64,000 bases of DNA from Ligustrum vulgare (GCA_963555705.1 OY743180.1:41324129-41388128); one strand, 5' to 3'; shown: positions 45,250-58,105, numbered from the stretch's first letter. Numbers and translations: made by a program. Notes: generated by a model from the sequence alone, not told the origin.

Positions 45250-46656
45250 TGTTCGCTAACCGCAAGTGTACGGGTCACACGAGTAATAAAGTGGACGCGA
45301 GTCCAAGTATTGATCCCATGAGGATTGAGTAATTGTATTTTAGATTACGATTCCTTAACCAGACTAGAGAATTTGATTTGAGAATTTTTGTTTGAAAAAC
45401 TCAAAATAAAGATTAAACGAAAAAGCAAGAATTTTTTTTTTTGTGAAAACTATGAAAGAGACATGCTAGAATTGAGAATCCACATTAATTCCATCAATTA
45501 TACATTACTTCAAGTGTCTGAAGATAATTCACGAGTTTTGAAAATCCATATTCATAATGTTGTTAAAACTCTCTTTTAGAAAAGAATTAACACCTTTTCC
45601 TACACATAACCCAACTATATTTCTATGTTGAATGTGAATGTATAGAAAAGCATTAAATGATTTCTAAATTTTTTTTTTTTTTGTAGATAACACAAAGTAT
45701 AGGGGTATATTTCTATCTCCTATCGGACTTTGTGGCTATTGGAATTTGTCTAATGAATTCCTAATCTTTTGAACTTAGAAAATATCACAATAATCATAAA
45801 ATAATTGGCCATATAATTATATGGTAATCAAAGCACAAATCAATTGTTCAAACCCATGAATTAAATAGATTAAACGATAAAGTAATATATAAAATCATAA
45901 ATTATTGATTCATCAAAATTCTAATCTTAAAAACCTAGCCTAGATACATAATTAAAGATAATTCAGAAGAAAAATGAATAGAAATCACCTCGTTCATCTT
46001 CTTGATCTTTGGTATTCAATTGTGCTCTTGGCTACGCATGGATTCCTAAACCGTTGGACAGCGTTTTGGTATGAATTTTACAAGTTGGGAACCCTTAAAA
46101 ATGAGCCTCACCTTTGGTATTTATAGATATGCTCGAAGTCTAGGTCAAAAAGAAAGAAATTCTGTTGAAATTCGTGAAAAAGCCCAGTTGCACGGCCTAG
46201 AACTTAACTGTGCAACTGCACGGTATTGCAAGTTTGGCTTCAATTTGCTGCAGGGGAAGCCGTGCGACCGTGCGCTTATGAGAGGTGCGATCGCATGGTA
46301 TTAAGAAAAAGTGCAATTTCTATCTTTCAAACGCTATAAGTAGGTCCCTATCTTTTAATTGCACAATTGGTCCTTCAAATTTCGATTGTTGCAATTTAAC
46401 CCCTAAACTTTTGATTTCTTCTTCGACAGTTCTTCCAATTTGCTCCTTGATTTACACCACCAACTCTTTATTTGCACAATTTGGTTCTTTTATCATCTAA
46501 TTCACTTGTTTTTGCTTTCAATTCATTTGTTATCTCAATTTTGAGATATTTCTGAAATATAAATAAATAATAACCAGATCAATAGCAAGTATTCTAAAAT
46601 GATGATAATAAATCCTACTTTTGAAATGAAAATAAGTGTATAAAATACACTTATCA
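45250..46656 (-). repeat. Left LTR (family A) of the nested element
   Basis: 1407 bp. A TATAAATA box on the minus strand lies at 46118-46125; the right LTR has it at 51257-51264. It contains stretches rich in GTGCGACCG-like words near 46180-46310. Confidence 0.88.
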
Positions 46657-49562
46657 ACACCTAAAAACTATAACTATTGTTCGTCCTCGAATAAAATACA
46701 ACTAGACTATAAACAAAAATACAAATAACAAATATTTTTTTCTGTCGACTTCTTTACCATGAGATTTAGTAATTCAAATTAAAAATTTACTTTAGCAAAT
46801 AAATATGAATAACATAAAAATATTTTCATGATTCCGATGCTCGACTTTATTTTGTGTATGTGAATAGCCAAAAATAAAATGCAAACACATGTAAAAATAT
46901 ACTTGACACTGTGTGATTAATCATGCATAAATAAGTCTGAATCCCATGTTGGTCAAAGAATGATTTTCTTTTGATTTTCCTTACAGCTCTCATGGATGTT
47001 CACAACCTAACTGCTTTTCTCTGATATCCCGATGTCTTTTTTATTTATGTGATTTCTAAACATTTATCAATTGCATTTTTCCACACAAGGTAGTTAGGAT
47101 TAGATAAGCATGCACAACAGATCAAATGTAATACATCCTCAATCTCACACTCTAGTACTAGAAATCTCAATCAAACAGGCTTATACCATGCATTTTATTC
47201 CATTTTTCTTTTATTTGGACGACTTTTTTTTTTTATGTCCATGTCTTTTACCATCTTTGTACATAACTTTTCTTACTTGCTTTCTATATGACCCATGTAG
47301 CGAGCTTTAGGTCGATGACTTTAGGGCATCAGGTTCAAAAAACCTCTCAAACTTAATTATTCGAGTTATAAAGGAGACGAAGAAAAATTATAGATGTTTT
47401 AGCGTCTTATGTGTAAGTCCACTCTCTTTACTTGCTTTCTAATTGACCCCTATAATGAGTTTTGGGCTGATAGCTCCTAACTAAGTTGAGTTTAAGGCAT
47501 CAGGTTTCAACACCCTTACAAGCTTACTTGCTCAAGTCAAAAGGCATTTTAAGAGTAGAATAAGACTATTAGCTTTTTTTATTATTTTTTATTTTTATTT
47601 TTTATGCTATTGTCGATTTATACCTGTTGACTAAAACCTCCTCAACCAAAGATACAAAATCAAAAACTTCAAACCCTCAATCCATTAATGCCTACTTATA
47701 CTAACCTTTCCACCCCAAACTGCTCTAAAATCTTAAGGTTTGGGATTTTTTAGTCAATTCTATGTTCAAATTCACACAAGTTTACCCCACATATATCAAG
47801 CATCTCCTACACAAGTTATTATTCAACAATGATTATGTGCTCAAGTTTAAATAAAGTCTTACATGGATGAATGTTAAGAAAAATTAAGTTCACATGTTGC
47901 CAAAATTTTCTAACTAAAGTATAAAAGTCAATTCAAATCATGTCATAAGCAATAAATAAGTCAACAAAATTTTTCAAAATTTTCAAATTTTTATGAAGTT
48001 TCTACCACAAAATTGAATGAATGTTAAACAAAATCACATGAATGAGATTCCCGTCCAAACCAGAAATCTACATTGTCCTCAATGTATTTAAAATAAATAA
48101 ATCAAATAAACACAAAATAACAAGGAGAGATAAGATACTTCTAGGGTTTGGAGAGGTGGTGTTCCCATTTTAAAGCTTGAAATTCAATGTTTGATGAATG
48201 AAACGATCATTTTTTTTTTTTTTTTCCATATTTGTCTCAAGGTGTCCCATGATGATATGTTTCTTGCAAACAAGAAATAATTGTCACTAGAAGCATGAAT
48301 ATCACATAGGAACTCAAGCAAATCAAAACAACACACCCAAACCAGGAGTTAGAAAAATTTTGAAAATTTTGAAAAATGGTCAACCAATAATATTCAGCCC
48401 TTGAAATCACCTCGAAAAAGTGAAAATTTCCCAGGCATATGAAAGTACATAACGTGGTCTATAACGTATAAAAAATTCAGCACATTTGGAGTTCATTTGA
48501 GTCATGAAAAGATGTGATGAAGTAGGTGCAGTGAAACTGAAATCAGGTGTTGTGGTGTAATGGTGCCTGCAGTGACCTTGCAATGAGGTGCAATGGGATT
48601 CAATGGTGTTCATGTTGAGTTCTATGTCTTAAATCAGTGTAAACAATGAATGAATGAATGAATGAATGAATGATGCACATATGATGTATAACATGAGGTG
48701 AAGGTGATCATCCAAAAAGATTTGCAAAAACTCAACAAAGAACTCATTGAAACATTTTATCGAACACCTAACATGCATATAAAGAAATCAAAGAATTGCA
48801 TAGACTTGGAGACTTGAATTGAGCCAAGATTTTTCACCTAATAAATCACAATTCAATATATCCAATCCTAGCTTAAACCCATTACTAATTAACCACAAAT
48901 TCAAATTTCACAAAAAGATATGAAGAACACCCAAAATATGCTTGATCTTGTGAAAGAGTGAAAAATCATACATTTTGAATGTTTTTGTTGTGATGCAAGA
49001 TATGAATTTGAGTCAATTATGATATGTAAACATAGGGGAATAGTTGGATACTCAATGTTGGGTGATTTGGAGGAAGAAAAACGAGTTTGAAGTGGTTAAA
49101 ATGAAAAATGTATGCATATATATTAAACTGTCAGAACTGCCCAGGATTACATTGCGCGATCGCGAGGTAATACTACCGTGCGATTGCGTGGTAGCTTTTG
49201 ACAATCACTGGAATTTTTTCAATTTTTGAGTTTTCAATCCCGTTTTCGACCCCTAAATGCCTCCAAATGCACGCAACCAACTTCTAAAATATGAATACAT
49301 GTCCTAAGCTAGGTCATTATGTTGAAGATTGTGATATTAAACAACATAACAAGTAAGAATTCAATGAAAACTAAAAATGCTAAAACATGCAAATTAGGGG
49401 CATTGAAATATTCAATGAAACTAATATGTCAAAATGTGAATTCTAAACATGCTAGTGATCCTAAAGTGCAATGCACAGCAATTAACAAATAAGAAAGTAA
49501 TAAACAAAGCGAAATAAACAAAAGGCTTGAGAAATTGGGTTGCCTCTCAACAAGCGCTTAAT
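46657..49562 (-). other. Interior of the nested element, no coding domain found
   Basis: AT-rich, with a short ATGA microsatellite (48645-48674) and a patch with GCGCGATCGCG near 49154. No reverse transcriptase, integrase or gag motif was recognised on either strand. Confidence 0.6.
48645..48674. repeat. (ATGA)n microsatellite
   Basis: About seven ATGA units in the interior of the nested element. Confidence 0.9.
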
Positions 49563-50300
49563 TTATAGTCTAGAGGTAGACTCTTTGGCAGAATTCTTCA
49601 TTCTTTCAGGAACCTTAAAGAAGGATTTTGATGACCTTCTTTGCTTGTGTCGGTTGAACTTGCCCCAATTTTCATTCCTACTCCAAAAGCTCACTTTGCC
49701 CATTTCATGTATCTTGAAGTCACAACTTGATTCAAACTTCAATATGTACACTTCAATCATCTCGTCTGTGCCAATGACGGAATCAATTATTGCGCAGTCA
49801 ATGGAGTTAGAGGATTGCATGATACAATCGACAACATTTAACGTCTCTGATTTTGTTTGCCCTTTTGTGATCAACTCCTCTTTTTCCATATGATTTTCTT
49901 CATCGATTGAGGTTTCATTGAGCTTGATGTCTGGATCTTGAATTGTTGACAATGAGACAATGACATCTGCATGACAATTATTTTCCTCTTGTTCTGTTTA
50001 TTGAATGCCCAGTAGAGGTGATTCCCTTAATTGATGCTCATTTACGCTCGGTAAAAGAAATACTTCACATGGAAAATCACGCAAATCAAATTTTGTTGAG
50101 AGTGAGACAAATAATGAAGCAGGTAATGTATCCAGAATAGCTTCATTAATTTCATATTTGGCTTTTAAATCTCATAGTTGCTCTCCTATGATAAAATCTG
50201 ATAATAGCATATCTTCCTCTTCAATTCCTTGAGCTATCAATAGTTGTTCTCTTATGAAGAAATCACATACAGACATTGCGTTGAAGTCAATCGAAGCCAT
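49563..50300 (-). pseudogene. Decayed ORF in gag position of the nested element
   Basis: From the ATG at 50300 (MASIDFNAMSVCDFFIREQL) one frame stays in register for 246 codons to 49563, interrupted only by a TGA after IIGEQL and a TAA after LLGIQ. The second half contains EEVLITK-like acidic text (MEKEELITKGQTKSE) and ends basic (RHKQRRSSKSFFKV). It starts about 140 bases after the primer site, where gag would be expected, but has no gag signature I know. Confidence 0.55.
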
Positions 50301-50437
50301 CTCAAATGTCGAGTATCAAGACCTAAGAAGAAAACATGACAAATAGTGAACGAACTAAAATAAAACTAAAAATGAAAATAAAGCGGTAAAAAATTTGAAT
50401 TAGTGAAAGTAATGTAAAAATAAATTTAAATTACAAT

Positions 50438-50455
50438 CCTCGACAACGGCACCAA
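50438..50455 (-). other. Primer-binding site, Athila/Tat type
   Basis: Minus strand TTGGTGCCGTTGTCGAGG, five bases from the LTR end. Confidence 0.75.
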
Positions 50456-50460
50456 AAACT

Positions 50461-51834
50461 TGTTCGCTGACCGCAAGTGTACGGATCGTACAAGTAATAA
50501 AGTGGCATGAGTCCGAAAATCGTTCCCACAAGGATTGTGCAAATTGTATTTTAGACTACTATTCCTTAACATGAACTAAGAAAACTTGGGTTTTTTGAGA
50601 ATTTTGGATTAAAACTAAATTAACAATTAAACTAAAAATGACGAGAAAATTTGATTTAAAACTTTGAAAAACAGACGTGTTAGAATTATGAATCCATTTT
50701 AACTCTGTCATCCATATTTTAACTAAAGCATTTAAATACAATTCATTGGTTTTGAAAATACATATTCCAATTATTGTTAAAACTCCCTTTCGGACAAGAA
50801 TTAACACCTTTTCCTATACAAGACCAGACTATATTTCTATGACGAATCCGAATGTATAGAAAAGCATTACAAGATTTGTGAATATTATTGCAGATAACAC
50901 TAAGCATGAGGATATATTTCTATCCCCTATCGAACTTTGTGAAAATTGAAACCTGTCTCATGAAATTCTAATCTTTCGAACTTAAGAAATCATCACATCA
51001 ATCATATAATAGTTGGCCAGAAAATCATATGATAATAGAAGCACAAATCAATTGTTTAAAACCATAAATTGCATGAAATAAATAATAGATTAAAACATGG
51101 ATTCAAGAATTCAAAACTTCATCACAATTCTAACACTACGAACCTAGCCTAGAAATATAATTGAATATAAATCACAAAAAAAGTAAAAGGATGTCACCCC
51201 GTTCATCTTCTTATTCTTTGGTCTTTAATTTTTCTCTTGACGAGCCTCACCTCTGGTATTTATAGATATGCTCGATGTCTAGGTCAAAAAGAGAGAAATT
51301 CTGTTGAAATCCTCGAAAAAGCCCAGCTGCACAGCCCAGAATTCAACTGTGAGACCGCACGCTTATAAACCACGCGACTGTACGGTATTGCAAGTTTGGC
51401 TTTAGTTTGCTGTAGAGGAAGCAATGCGACCGCGTGCTTATGAGAGGTGCGGCTGCATGGTATTAAGAAAAAGTACAATTTCTATCTTTCAAATGATATA
51501 AGTTGGTCCCTATCTTTTAATTGCACAGCTAGTCCTTCAACTTTGGATTGTTGCAATTTAGCCCCTGAACTTCTGATTTCTTCCAAATTTGATTTCTTCT
51601 TTGACATTTCTTCCAATTTGCTCCTTGATCTACATCACCAACTCTTCATTTGCACAATTTAGTTCTTTTATCATCTAATTCACTTGTTTTTGCTTTCAAT
51701 TCATTTGTTTTCTCAACTTTGGGATATTTCTGAAATATGAACAAATATTAACCAAATCAATAGAAAATATTCTAAAAATATGACAATAAATCCTACTTTT
51801 GGAATGGAAACAAGTGTATAAAATACACTTATCA
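50461..51834 (-). repeat. Right LTR (family A) of the nested element
   Basis: 1374 bp, parallel to 45250-46656 over its length. Confidence 0.88.
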
Positions 51835-54730
51835 ATGGTTCTCATATATCTGTTAGTCATATTAGTTATGTCTCTTCCTCTACTCACTTAATTCTCAATA
51901 CATTCCTTGTTCCCAACTTATCACTCTTCTTCTTTCTGTTGGACAACTTGTTGAGCTTGGACTTTTTTTAACATTTTCTAATAAAGGGTGTGATATGCCG
52001 GATCAGAGGACGAGACGACTAGTTGGGACAGGGCGTGAAGTTGGTTTCTGTTTGAACTTTCAACCGTGCAAATCTCCAGTTCACTTTCTATCCCACCTTA
52101 TGCAGCTGTTGTTTCTTCTAGTCTTTGGCATTCTCATCCTTGTCATACATCTTTGTCTCGTGTTAATTCGTTAGTGTCTAATGGTCATTTGGGAAATGTT
52201 AGTTTTGATGATTTTGACTGTGTCTCATATCAATTTGGAAAAAAAAAGGCTTTATCCTTCAATAATAATGATTCTTTATCTTCTGATCTTGTCCATTCTG
52301 ATGTATGGGGACCTGCACCTACCCAAATAAAGGGGGATCTCGTTACTTTGTTTTATTTATCGATGATTTCTCTCGTTATACATGGATCTAACTCTTACAT
52401 AATTGATCTGAGTTACTTACAGTATATCGAGAATTTAAACAGATGATCAAAACTCAGTTTAATCGCACCATTAATGCTATGGAGTACACGTCTGTCTCCT
52501 TTCTTAACACTCTTAATGAGGACAAAACTCTTTCCCATCTTTCATGTCCATATACCTCCCAGCAGAATGGTCGTGCAGAAAACACCTCCATGTGCTTGAT
52601 ACTGTATGATCTCTATTAATTCCCACCTCATTTCCTGACTCCTTTTGAGGAGAAACTGCTCTTATAACCATACACACAATCAATCGAGTCCCCTCCCTGA
52701 CCATATCTAATCGATCTCCTTATGAGCTCCTTCATGGAAAAGTACCAAATTACTCTGTATTAACAAATTTTGGTGGTGCCTATTTTGTCATACTTCCACC
52801 TCATGAGCGTACTAAACTTGAACCACGATCTCATCTCTATTGTTTCCTTGGTTATGGAATTGAACAAAAATGTTATAGATGTTATGACCATATTGCTAAG
52901 TGACTTCGCATCTCTCGTCATGTTCAGTTTTGGGAACACAAGCCATTCACCACTATATACTCTATTCCATCATATTCCCCATCTCCTTCTACAATCTTTA
53001 CGGATCCTAGTATAGTTTTTTCTTTAGTATCTAATGTAGGTGTTGAAAGCTCAACCAGTGACCACTCATCACCAGTTCCTCCTAAGTCCAAACCATCTGT
53101 TGATCCCGTCATCGCTCCAGAAAATCATCGATCTACTAGAGTAAGAACCCTTCCTACCCATCTTAGTGATTATCATTGTTATTCTACTATTACCACTCTT
53201 CATGAATCCGTAATTATCACCAGGCTAGTTCTGACCCTCTTTGGAAAAAAGCTATGTCTGATGAAATATAGCTCTCCTCAAAACTAATACATGGGACTTG
53301 GTTGATTTGTCTCCTAATAAGTCTTTAATGGGGTGTAAGTGGGTGTACAAGATTAAGACACGGGATGATGGGTCGGTTGAACGTGATAAAGCTCAACTTG
53401 TAGCAAGGACTCACTCAGGAGCATGGTATTGACTGTGAGGAGACTTTTGCACCTATTGCTTGCCTTACTTCCTTTCATTCCTTACTTGTTGTTGCAGCTA
53501 TTCGACATTGAGAATTGCTTCAAATGGATGTTAAGAATGCATTTCTTAACTGTGAACTAGATGAAGAAGTGTATCTCAAACCTCCTCCAGGATTTGAGCA
53601 CCCGCCTCAGAAAGTTTGCCACCTTCATAAGACACTTTACGGTCTCAAGCAGTCCCCTCTGGCTTGGTTTTCCCAATTTAGTTATGTGTTGGCTTAGCAA
53701 GGCTTCACTCCTAGTGCATATGACTCTACTCTATTTATTCGACGTTTTGAATCTGGTATAGTCCTCCTTATGCTTTATGTTGACGATATGGTTATTACAG
53801 GTGATGATCTTCCTGGCATCCAGGCACTTGAGCAGTTTCTTAGCCACCAGTTTGAAATGAAGGATTTGGGTTCGCTCAGTTATTTCTTGGGTCTAGAGGT
53901 CTGAACCTGCTCAGATGGTTATTAACTATCAAAAGCTAAGTATGCATCCGAACTCATGTCTCATGCTGTATTGACAGATAGCAAGATCGTGGATATCCCT
54001 TTAGAGACAAATGTCAAGCTCCTTCCTGGCAACAGAACACTCTTAGCTGATGCCACTCTATATCGGCAGTTGGTTGATAGTCTTATTTACTTGATAATGA
54101 ACCCGTCTTGATATTTCTTATACAATCACCTTGGTTCGTCCATTTATGCAATCTCCTCGTTCTACTCATTATGTTGCTGTTCTTTGGATTCTTTGATACA
54201 TAAAGGGAACTCTTTTCATGGGATTCACTTTTCTGCTCACTCATCGTTAATTCTTCAAGCATATTCTGACACTGATTGGGTAGAGAGATCCTACTGATCT
54301 TCACTCTACTACTAGTTACTATTTCTTTCTTGGCACGTCTCTCATTTCTTGGAGAAGTAAGAAATAGTCAGTTGTCTCTCATTCTAGTACGGAATCCGAA
54401 TATTGAGCCCTGGCGAACACCACCTCTGAATTGTTTTGGATTCGATGGTTAATCAAAGATATGGGTGTCATCTTTACTGATAGCTCTTTTCTTCATTGTA
54501 ACAATACTAGTGCTATTCAGATTGCTCACAATGATGTTTATCATGAGCGGACAATACACATTGAGATAGATTGTCATTTCATTGATCATCACCTTAAGTA
54601 AGGTACTCTTCAGTTGTGTCGTGTTTCTTCTGCAGATCAGCTTGCGACATGTTTACTAAGGCTCATTCTCCTGGACGTCATCGTGATTTGGTTCGTAAAC
54701 TTAAGCTAGCATCTTTGCTCCCATCTTCAG
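51835..54730 (+). pseudogene. Copia pol remnant: integrase, reverse transcriptase, RNase H
   Basis: It continues the Copia reading interrupted at 45250. The gag-pre-integrase region reads LWHSHPCHTSLSRVNSLVSN near 52118. Integrase core start: DLVHSDVWGPAPTQ near 52288. Reverse transcriptase: MGCKWVYKIKTRDDGSVERD near 53328, LLQMDVKNAFLNCELDEEVY at 53515, HKTLYGLKQSPLAWF near 53625, and an intact catalytic YVDD at 53776-53787. RNase H: VSHSSTESEY near 54375 and a terminal SADQLATC near 54630. More than ten stops or frameshifts break it; it is inactive. Confidence 0.88.
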
Positions 54731-54734
54731 TTTG

Positions 54735-54751
54735 AGGTGGGGGGGGGGGAG
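54735..54751 (+). other. Polypurine tract of the Copia element
   Basis: GAGGTGGGGG... running to the right LTR; the G run makes its exact length unsure. Confidence 0.8.
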
Positions 54752-54939
54752 GGTTAGAATATATTATACCATATTCCGCATATTCTGTATCCCATAATTA
54801 TAGTATAGAGAATATCTCGTAATCATGTATTTATGGTAATTATTCATGTTCTCCTCCTATAAAAGGGATGGACCTTTGTACAATTCAATACAAAGTTCAA
54901 TATACAAGTTTATTTCTCTCTGGTTCTTTATTCATAATA
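54752..54939 (+). repeat. Right LTR of the nested Copia
   Basis: 188 bp, beginning GGTTAGAATATATTATACC where TGTTAGAAT is expected, ending TTCATAATA, then GATTA. Confidence 0.9.
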
Positions 54940-55030
54940 GATTAAACTAAGCAGTGACCCTATTTCCTTTATTCCTGTAGTTGGAATGGGGGTTGGAAAG
55001 AAAACTTTAGCTTGGTTAATCTTCAGTCAT
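54940..55030 (+). pseudogene. NLR resistance gene fragment, P-loop
   Basis: After the GATTA duplication the sequence encodes FIPVVGMG in one frame and GKKTLAWL in the next, a Walker A P-loop (normal form GMGGxGKTTLA) with a one-base loss and a K for T. It continues the coiled-coil fragment at 41722-42106. Beyond about 55030 no NB-ARC text continues. Confidence 0.8.
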
Positions 55031-55560
55031 CCCTTACATTAAAGATAAGAATTCCATAACCTACTCGAATAGGCCAATAAAGAAAGAGATGGAATTCCCA
55101 GCTGTGAAATGAGTTGGTAGTGAATGACTAGAGGTATCCAATCGACTGAAAGCAGCTCCGATCTTTTTCTTCTTAAGAAAAGGATGTCGGGCAAACTCGG
55201 GGGACAGTGCCAGAACCCAGCGAGAAAGATTTCTAAACTAGCATTTCGATGAAAGGATTTGGAATATCAGAAAATTTTGATATGATGATTTACTCCAAGA
55301 TAAATTGGTTAGGCACGTTAGCATTTCACACACTCGGAGAGTACGTGAGTTCATTTAAGGTCCCACAGATTTAAAAAATCCGTGGGAAGGCCTGGAGAGG
55401 AGGTCCAATGCCCTAGCATAATGTTAGCAGAAACATTAGACTTGCATGGACCCTCATCTACTCCCTTTGACCCTTGTGGATATTCTCTTTCCGAACTATG
55501 GTTGCAGAGACGAGTCCACTGCGTGGAAGTCCCTTAGAATATAGAAAGTGCGAATGGGGG
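55031..55560. other. Unassigned sequence, possibly organelle-derived in part
   Basis: 55045-55205 (AAAGAGATGGAATTCCCAGC, AGCAGCTCCGATCTTTTTCT, AACTCGGGGGACAGTG) has a more balanced composition and the style of plant mitochondrial spacer DNA. I have no proof. The rest shows no gene. Confidence 0.3.
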
Positions 55561-56814
55561 CCCTTGCATGAATTGGGATCGTAGTTGGAAAGTATTTCAT
55601 ATAATATATAAGGTCCCAACAAATTTTGTTCACAACTGGCAACGTAATCCCAAAGAATCAGCCTTAAATTGCAAAACTAATACGATCAATTATGGAAAAC
55701 TGTAGATATCCGAATCTTTGGTGATAAGAATGTTTCATTATCAATTGCTATCTACCTTATCACACATAGCTCTCAACATATATAACTACAGAGGCACTGG
55801 TTAAGTTAAAAGTACGTTCTCTTGATGTAATAGAACAACACGCTATGCACGAAAAACCTTGAACTCTATTCTCATTACTGTGTCATATCGCTACCACACC
55901 TCATTCACATATATAATATGTTCCAACAGTTGACTTGATCATCAAAAAACCAATGGTAGTGAGCCTTTTTTCTTTGTGATCTTGATTCTTAACGGGTGTA
56001 ATCATTGTGCAGATAAAATGCTGAACAACATGGAAAACCCAGAGATCTATTGACTGGTGGTAGGGTTGTATTTTTCACCATCAACAGATTGGCGTCATCT
56101 ATGGGAGGTAAATTTTCCCATGAGATCAAGTTTACATGGAATAAAAAGTTCAAAAGCTCTATCAAGATTTAAACATGTCTACCGAATATTTTAGTGGGTC
56201 TACTAGATCGGAGGCCATCCCTAGGGATATTTTGGATCTCCATAATGTTACCAAGAGGAAGAGAAAATATAGGAGGCAGAATAAAGCCTCCAATGATAGA
56301 AGCTTTGAGAGATAATACTGCCAGAATGAAAGCAACATTTGACAACATTGTGCACGGCTACATTGCCACTTAAGGAAGAGAAAATCGATGGAGTCCTTTG
56401 AGGTATGGTGAGAACCATAGATGTAAAGAGAAGGAGTTTTTAGTGTTTTCGAAAATAAAAAGAGAAAAAGACCTGAAACGGTAAAGAAAACAGGGCCTTA
56501 GGCTCCCAAAATGGTCAACTTCTTTACAGTAGAACCTTCTCCTACTAACGCCGCCTATGACACCAAGGTTTCCAACGAAAGCCGAACATCAGCCCTTCGA
56601 TCACCACTCTCCACCGAACGAGATTGAACTGACCATCTTCCCCCACCATCCAATTTGAAACCACGTAACCATGCACTATTTCTTGATATTTCAAGCATTT
56701 ACTATTTTAATAGCCCATCTTTTACCCTATATAACATTGATGAACTCTTACTGAAAGTTAAGTACTCCAAAAATCCCCCGGGGACATTTTCCCAGCACAA
56801 GCTCTTAGAATTAA
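55561..56814 (+). mobile_element. Degenerate Ty3/gypsy 5' region
   Basis: CCATCAACAGATTGGCGTCA followed by TCTATGGGAGG (from about 56079) is close to the ATTTGGCGCCGTCTGTGGGAA junction of many plant gypsy elements, where the primer site meets the leader. Upstream sequence would then be an LTR; no boundary or partner was found. Downstream text is charged (RKRKYRRQNKAS near 56255) but not recognisable. Confidence 0.4.
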
Positions 56815-57272
56815 TGTACAAGTCTAATTAGTTTGGGCTGAATTAATACGAATAATTAATCTAGGCCCATTGATGACCCTATTGTGAATAGGGTTAGGAT
56901 TTTAAATGCACAAATTAATAAGTGCAATATTGTGGAGAAGTCAAGAGAGAGTCACATTTTAGTATAATTCCATCGTTGGGTTTTTCTCTTGCTAGCAAAA
57001 AGAGAAAAACTAATATTCTCTCAAATCTGTTCCAACTTTTGGAGATTGATGAAGTTCCAGATTCAAATCGCTGTGTAGATTTCTGTTAAATGCTGAAAAA
57101 TTGGACAACTTGTGGTGACAAGATTTTTATGTCATGCGCCAGATTTCATATCCACAAATACCATCAAAGGTATAATTCTAATCACATGTTCTATTTAATT
57201 GCAAGGTTGAAACCGGGCTTTAGCTTTGAGTCTTTTAATTTCCAATGTGCATGCAGGACTCGAAACCTTATA
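56815..57272 (+). mobile_element. Copia 5' LTR without a partner in the window
   Basis: It starts TGTACAAGTCTAATTAG, with a GTTTGGGCTG motif like the GTGTGGGCTT of the 26084 LTR, and is followed by the primer site at 57274-57286. No second copy is seen to 64000 and the interior quickly becomes unrelated, so this element is truncated. The exact 3' border is uncertain by a few bases. Confidence 0.65.
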
Positions 57273-57273
57273 G

Positions 57274-57286
57274 TGGTATCAGAGCC
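57274..57286 (+). other. Primer-binding site
   Basis: TGGTATCAGAGCC, initiator-Met type. Confidence 0.92.
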
Positions 57287-58105
57287 TACGTTGTTACTTG
57301 TTAGAGTTTGTTTAATTCTTTGATGTATTCAATATGATTGAAATTATTTCTTGTTTTCTAGCTTTTGTAAAAAAAAAAAATATTTTTCTTGATCTAAATC
57401 TGATTTAGAAATGAATAGTTATTTTTTTGGGATGGAAATTGGATCCAAAAATGGAACAGGCGGCATCCGCCACCGTAGATGACAGCAACGTGTTGCTACC
57501 GTTCCACGCAGGCATGGTTTTGCAACGGCAGTAAGTTCCGTTGCTACAACGAATTTTGCTACTGTGGGTGTAGCCGTTGCATAGTGGCCGTTCCCGTCGC
57601 CGAAAGATGAGGGGCATCTACAGTTGTTGGTACCATGCTGCGCTCCTAGGAAGGAGGAGGTAGATTTAGGGCTACAGTTTGTGAGAGAGAGGCAGGGGCC
57701 TCCTCTGCAAATTTGGAAATTGCAAGGGCAAGTTTACCATTTCAATTAGGTTTTATAATTGGGGTGGGGCGTTTCCGCAATTTTCGAAATATCATGCCCC
57801 TGCCTGCAATTATGTAATAGGGTCAAGCTGCAAATTTTAAAGGAAGGACCTGCCATGTAATTTTCAAAATTGAGGGTCTCTTTTGTGATTTTTGAAATGC
57901 GTCAAAATGCAATTTTTCAAAAGGGATTTGAATGCAATTTTTAAATGGAATTTTAAATGAGTTTTCAAATGGGTTTGCCTAGCTTAAAATGACTAAAAAT
58001 TTAATTTTAACTCAATTTAAGATTATATTTTAAAGTGAAAATTACATGGAGGCCTACTTTTAAAGATAAAAATTCAAGTATAAGACCAAACTTAAATAAC
58101 TTTAA
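57287..58105 (+). other. Leader-like sequence after the Copia primer site
   Basis: A GC-richer patch (57440-57640) with repeated CCGTTGC/GTTGCTAC words, then degenerate repeats of the GGGATTTGAATGCAATTTTT kind (57730-57990). No gag. Confidence 0.5.

Larger units (their letters stand above)
45250..51834 (-). mobile_element. Tat/Athila-like non-autonomous LTR element nested in the Copia element
   Basis: LTRs 45250-46656 and 50461-51834, TGTTCGCT...TTATCA on the plus strand, with a perfect duplication ATGGT (45245-45249 and 51835-51839). The primer site on the minus strand (50438-50455) reads TTGGTGCCGTTGTCGAGG. This is close to the TTGGCGCCGTTGCCGGGG type used by Athila/Tat elements. The 3.8-kb interior has one decayed ORF near the primer site and no pol. 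LTR copies are visibly diverged, so the insertion is not young. Confidence 0.88.
42107..54939 (+). mobile_element. Copia element inserted in the NLR pseudogene, itself hit twice
   Basis: Left LTR 42107-42233 plus 43670-43720, right LTR 54752-54939. Flanking duplication GATTA (42102-42106 and 54940-54944) is perfect. The primer site TGGTATCAGAGCC is at 43721-43733. A solo LTR (42234-43664) sits in the left LTR and a 6.6-kb element (45250-51834) in gag/pol. Removing both leaves about 4.8 kb, ordinary for Copia. Coding order gag, integrase, reverse transcriptase, RNase H; all have stops and shifts. The LTRs are clearly diverged, so it is older than the 26084 element. Confidence 0.92.

Noticed and set aside
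49540..49893. 117-codon plus-strand ORF
   Set aside because: Antisense shadow of the decayed minus-strand ORF, which is nearer the primer site and in element sense.
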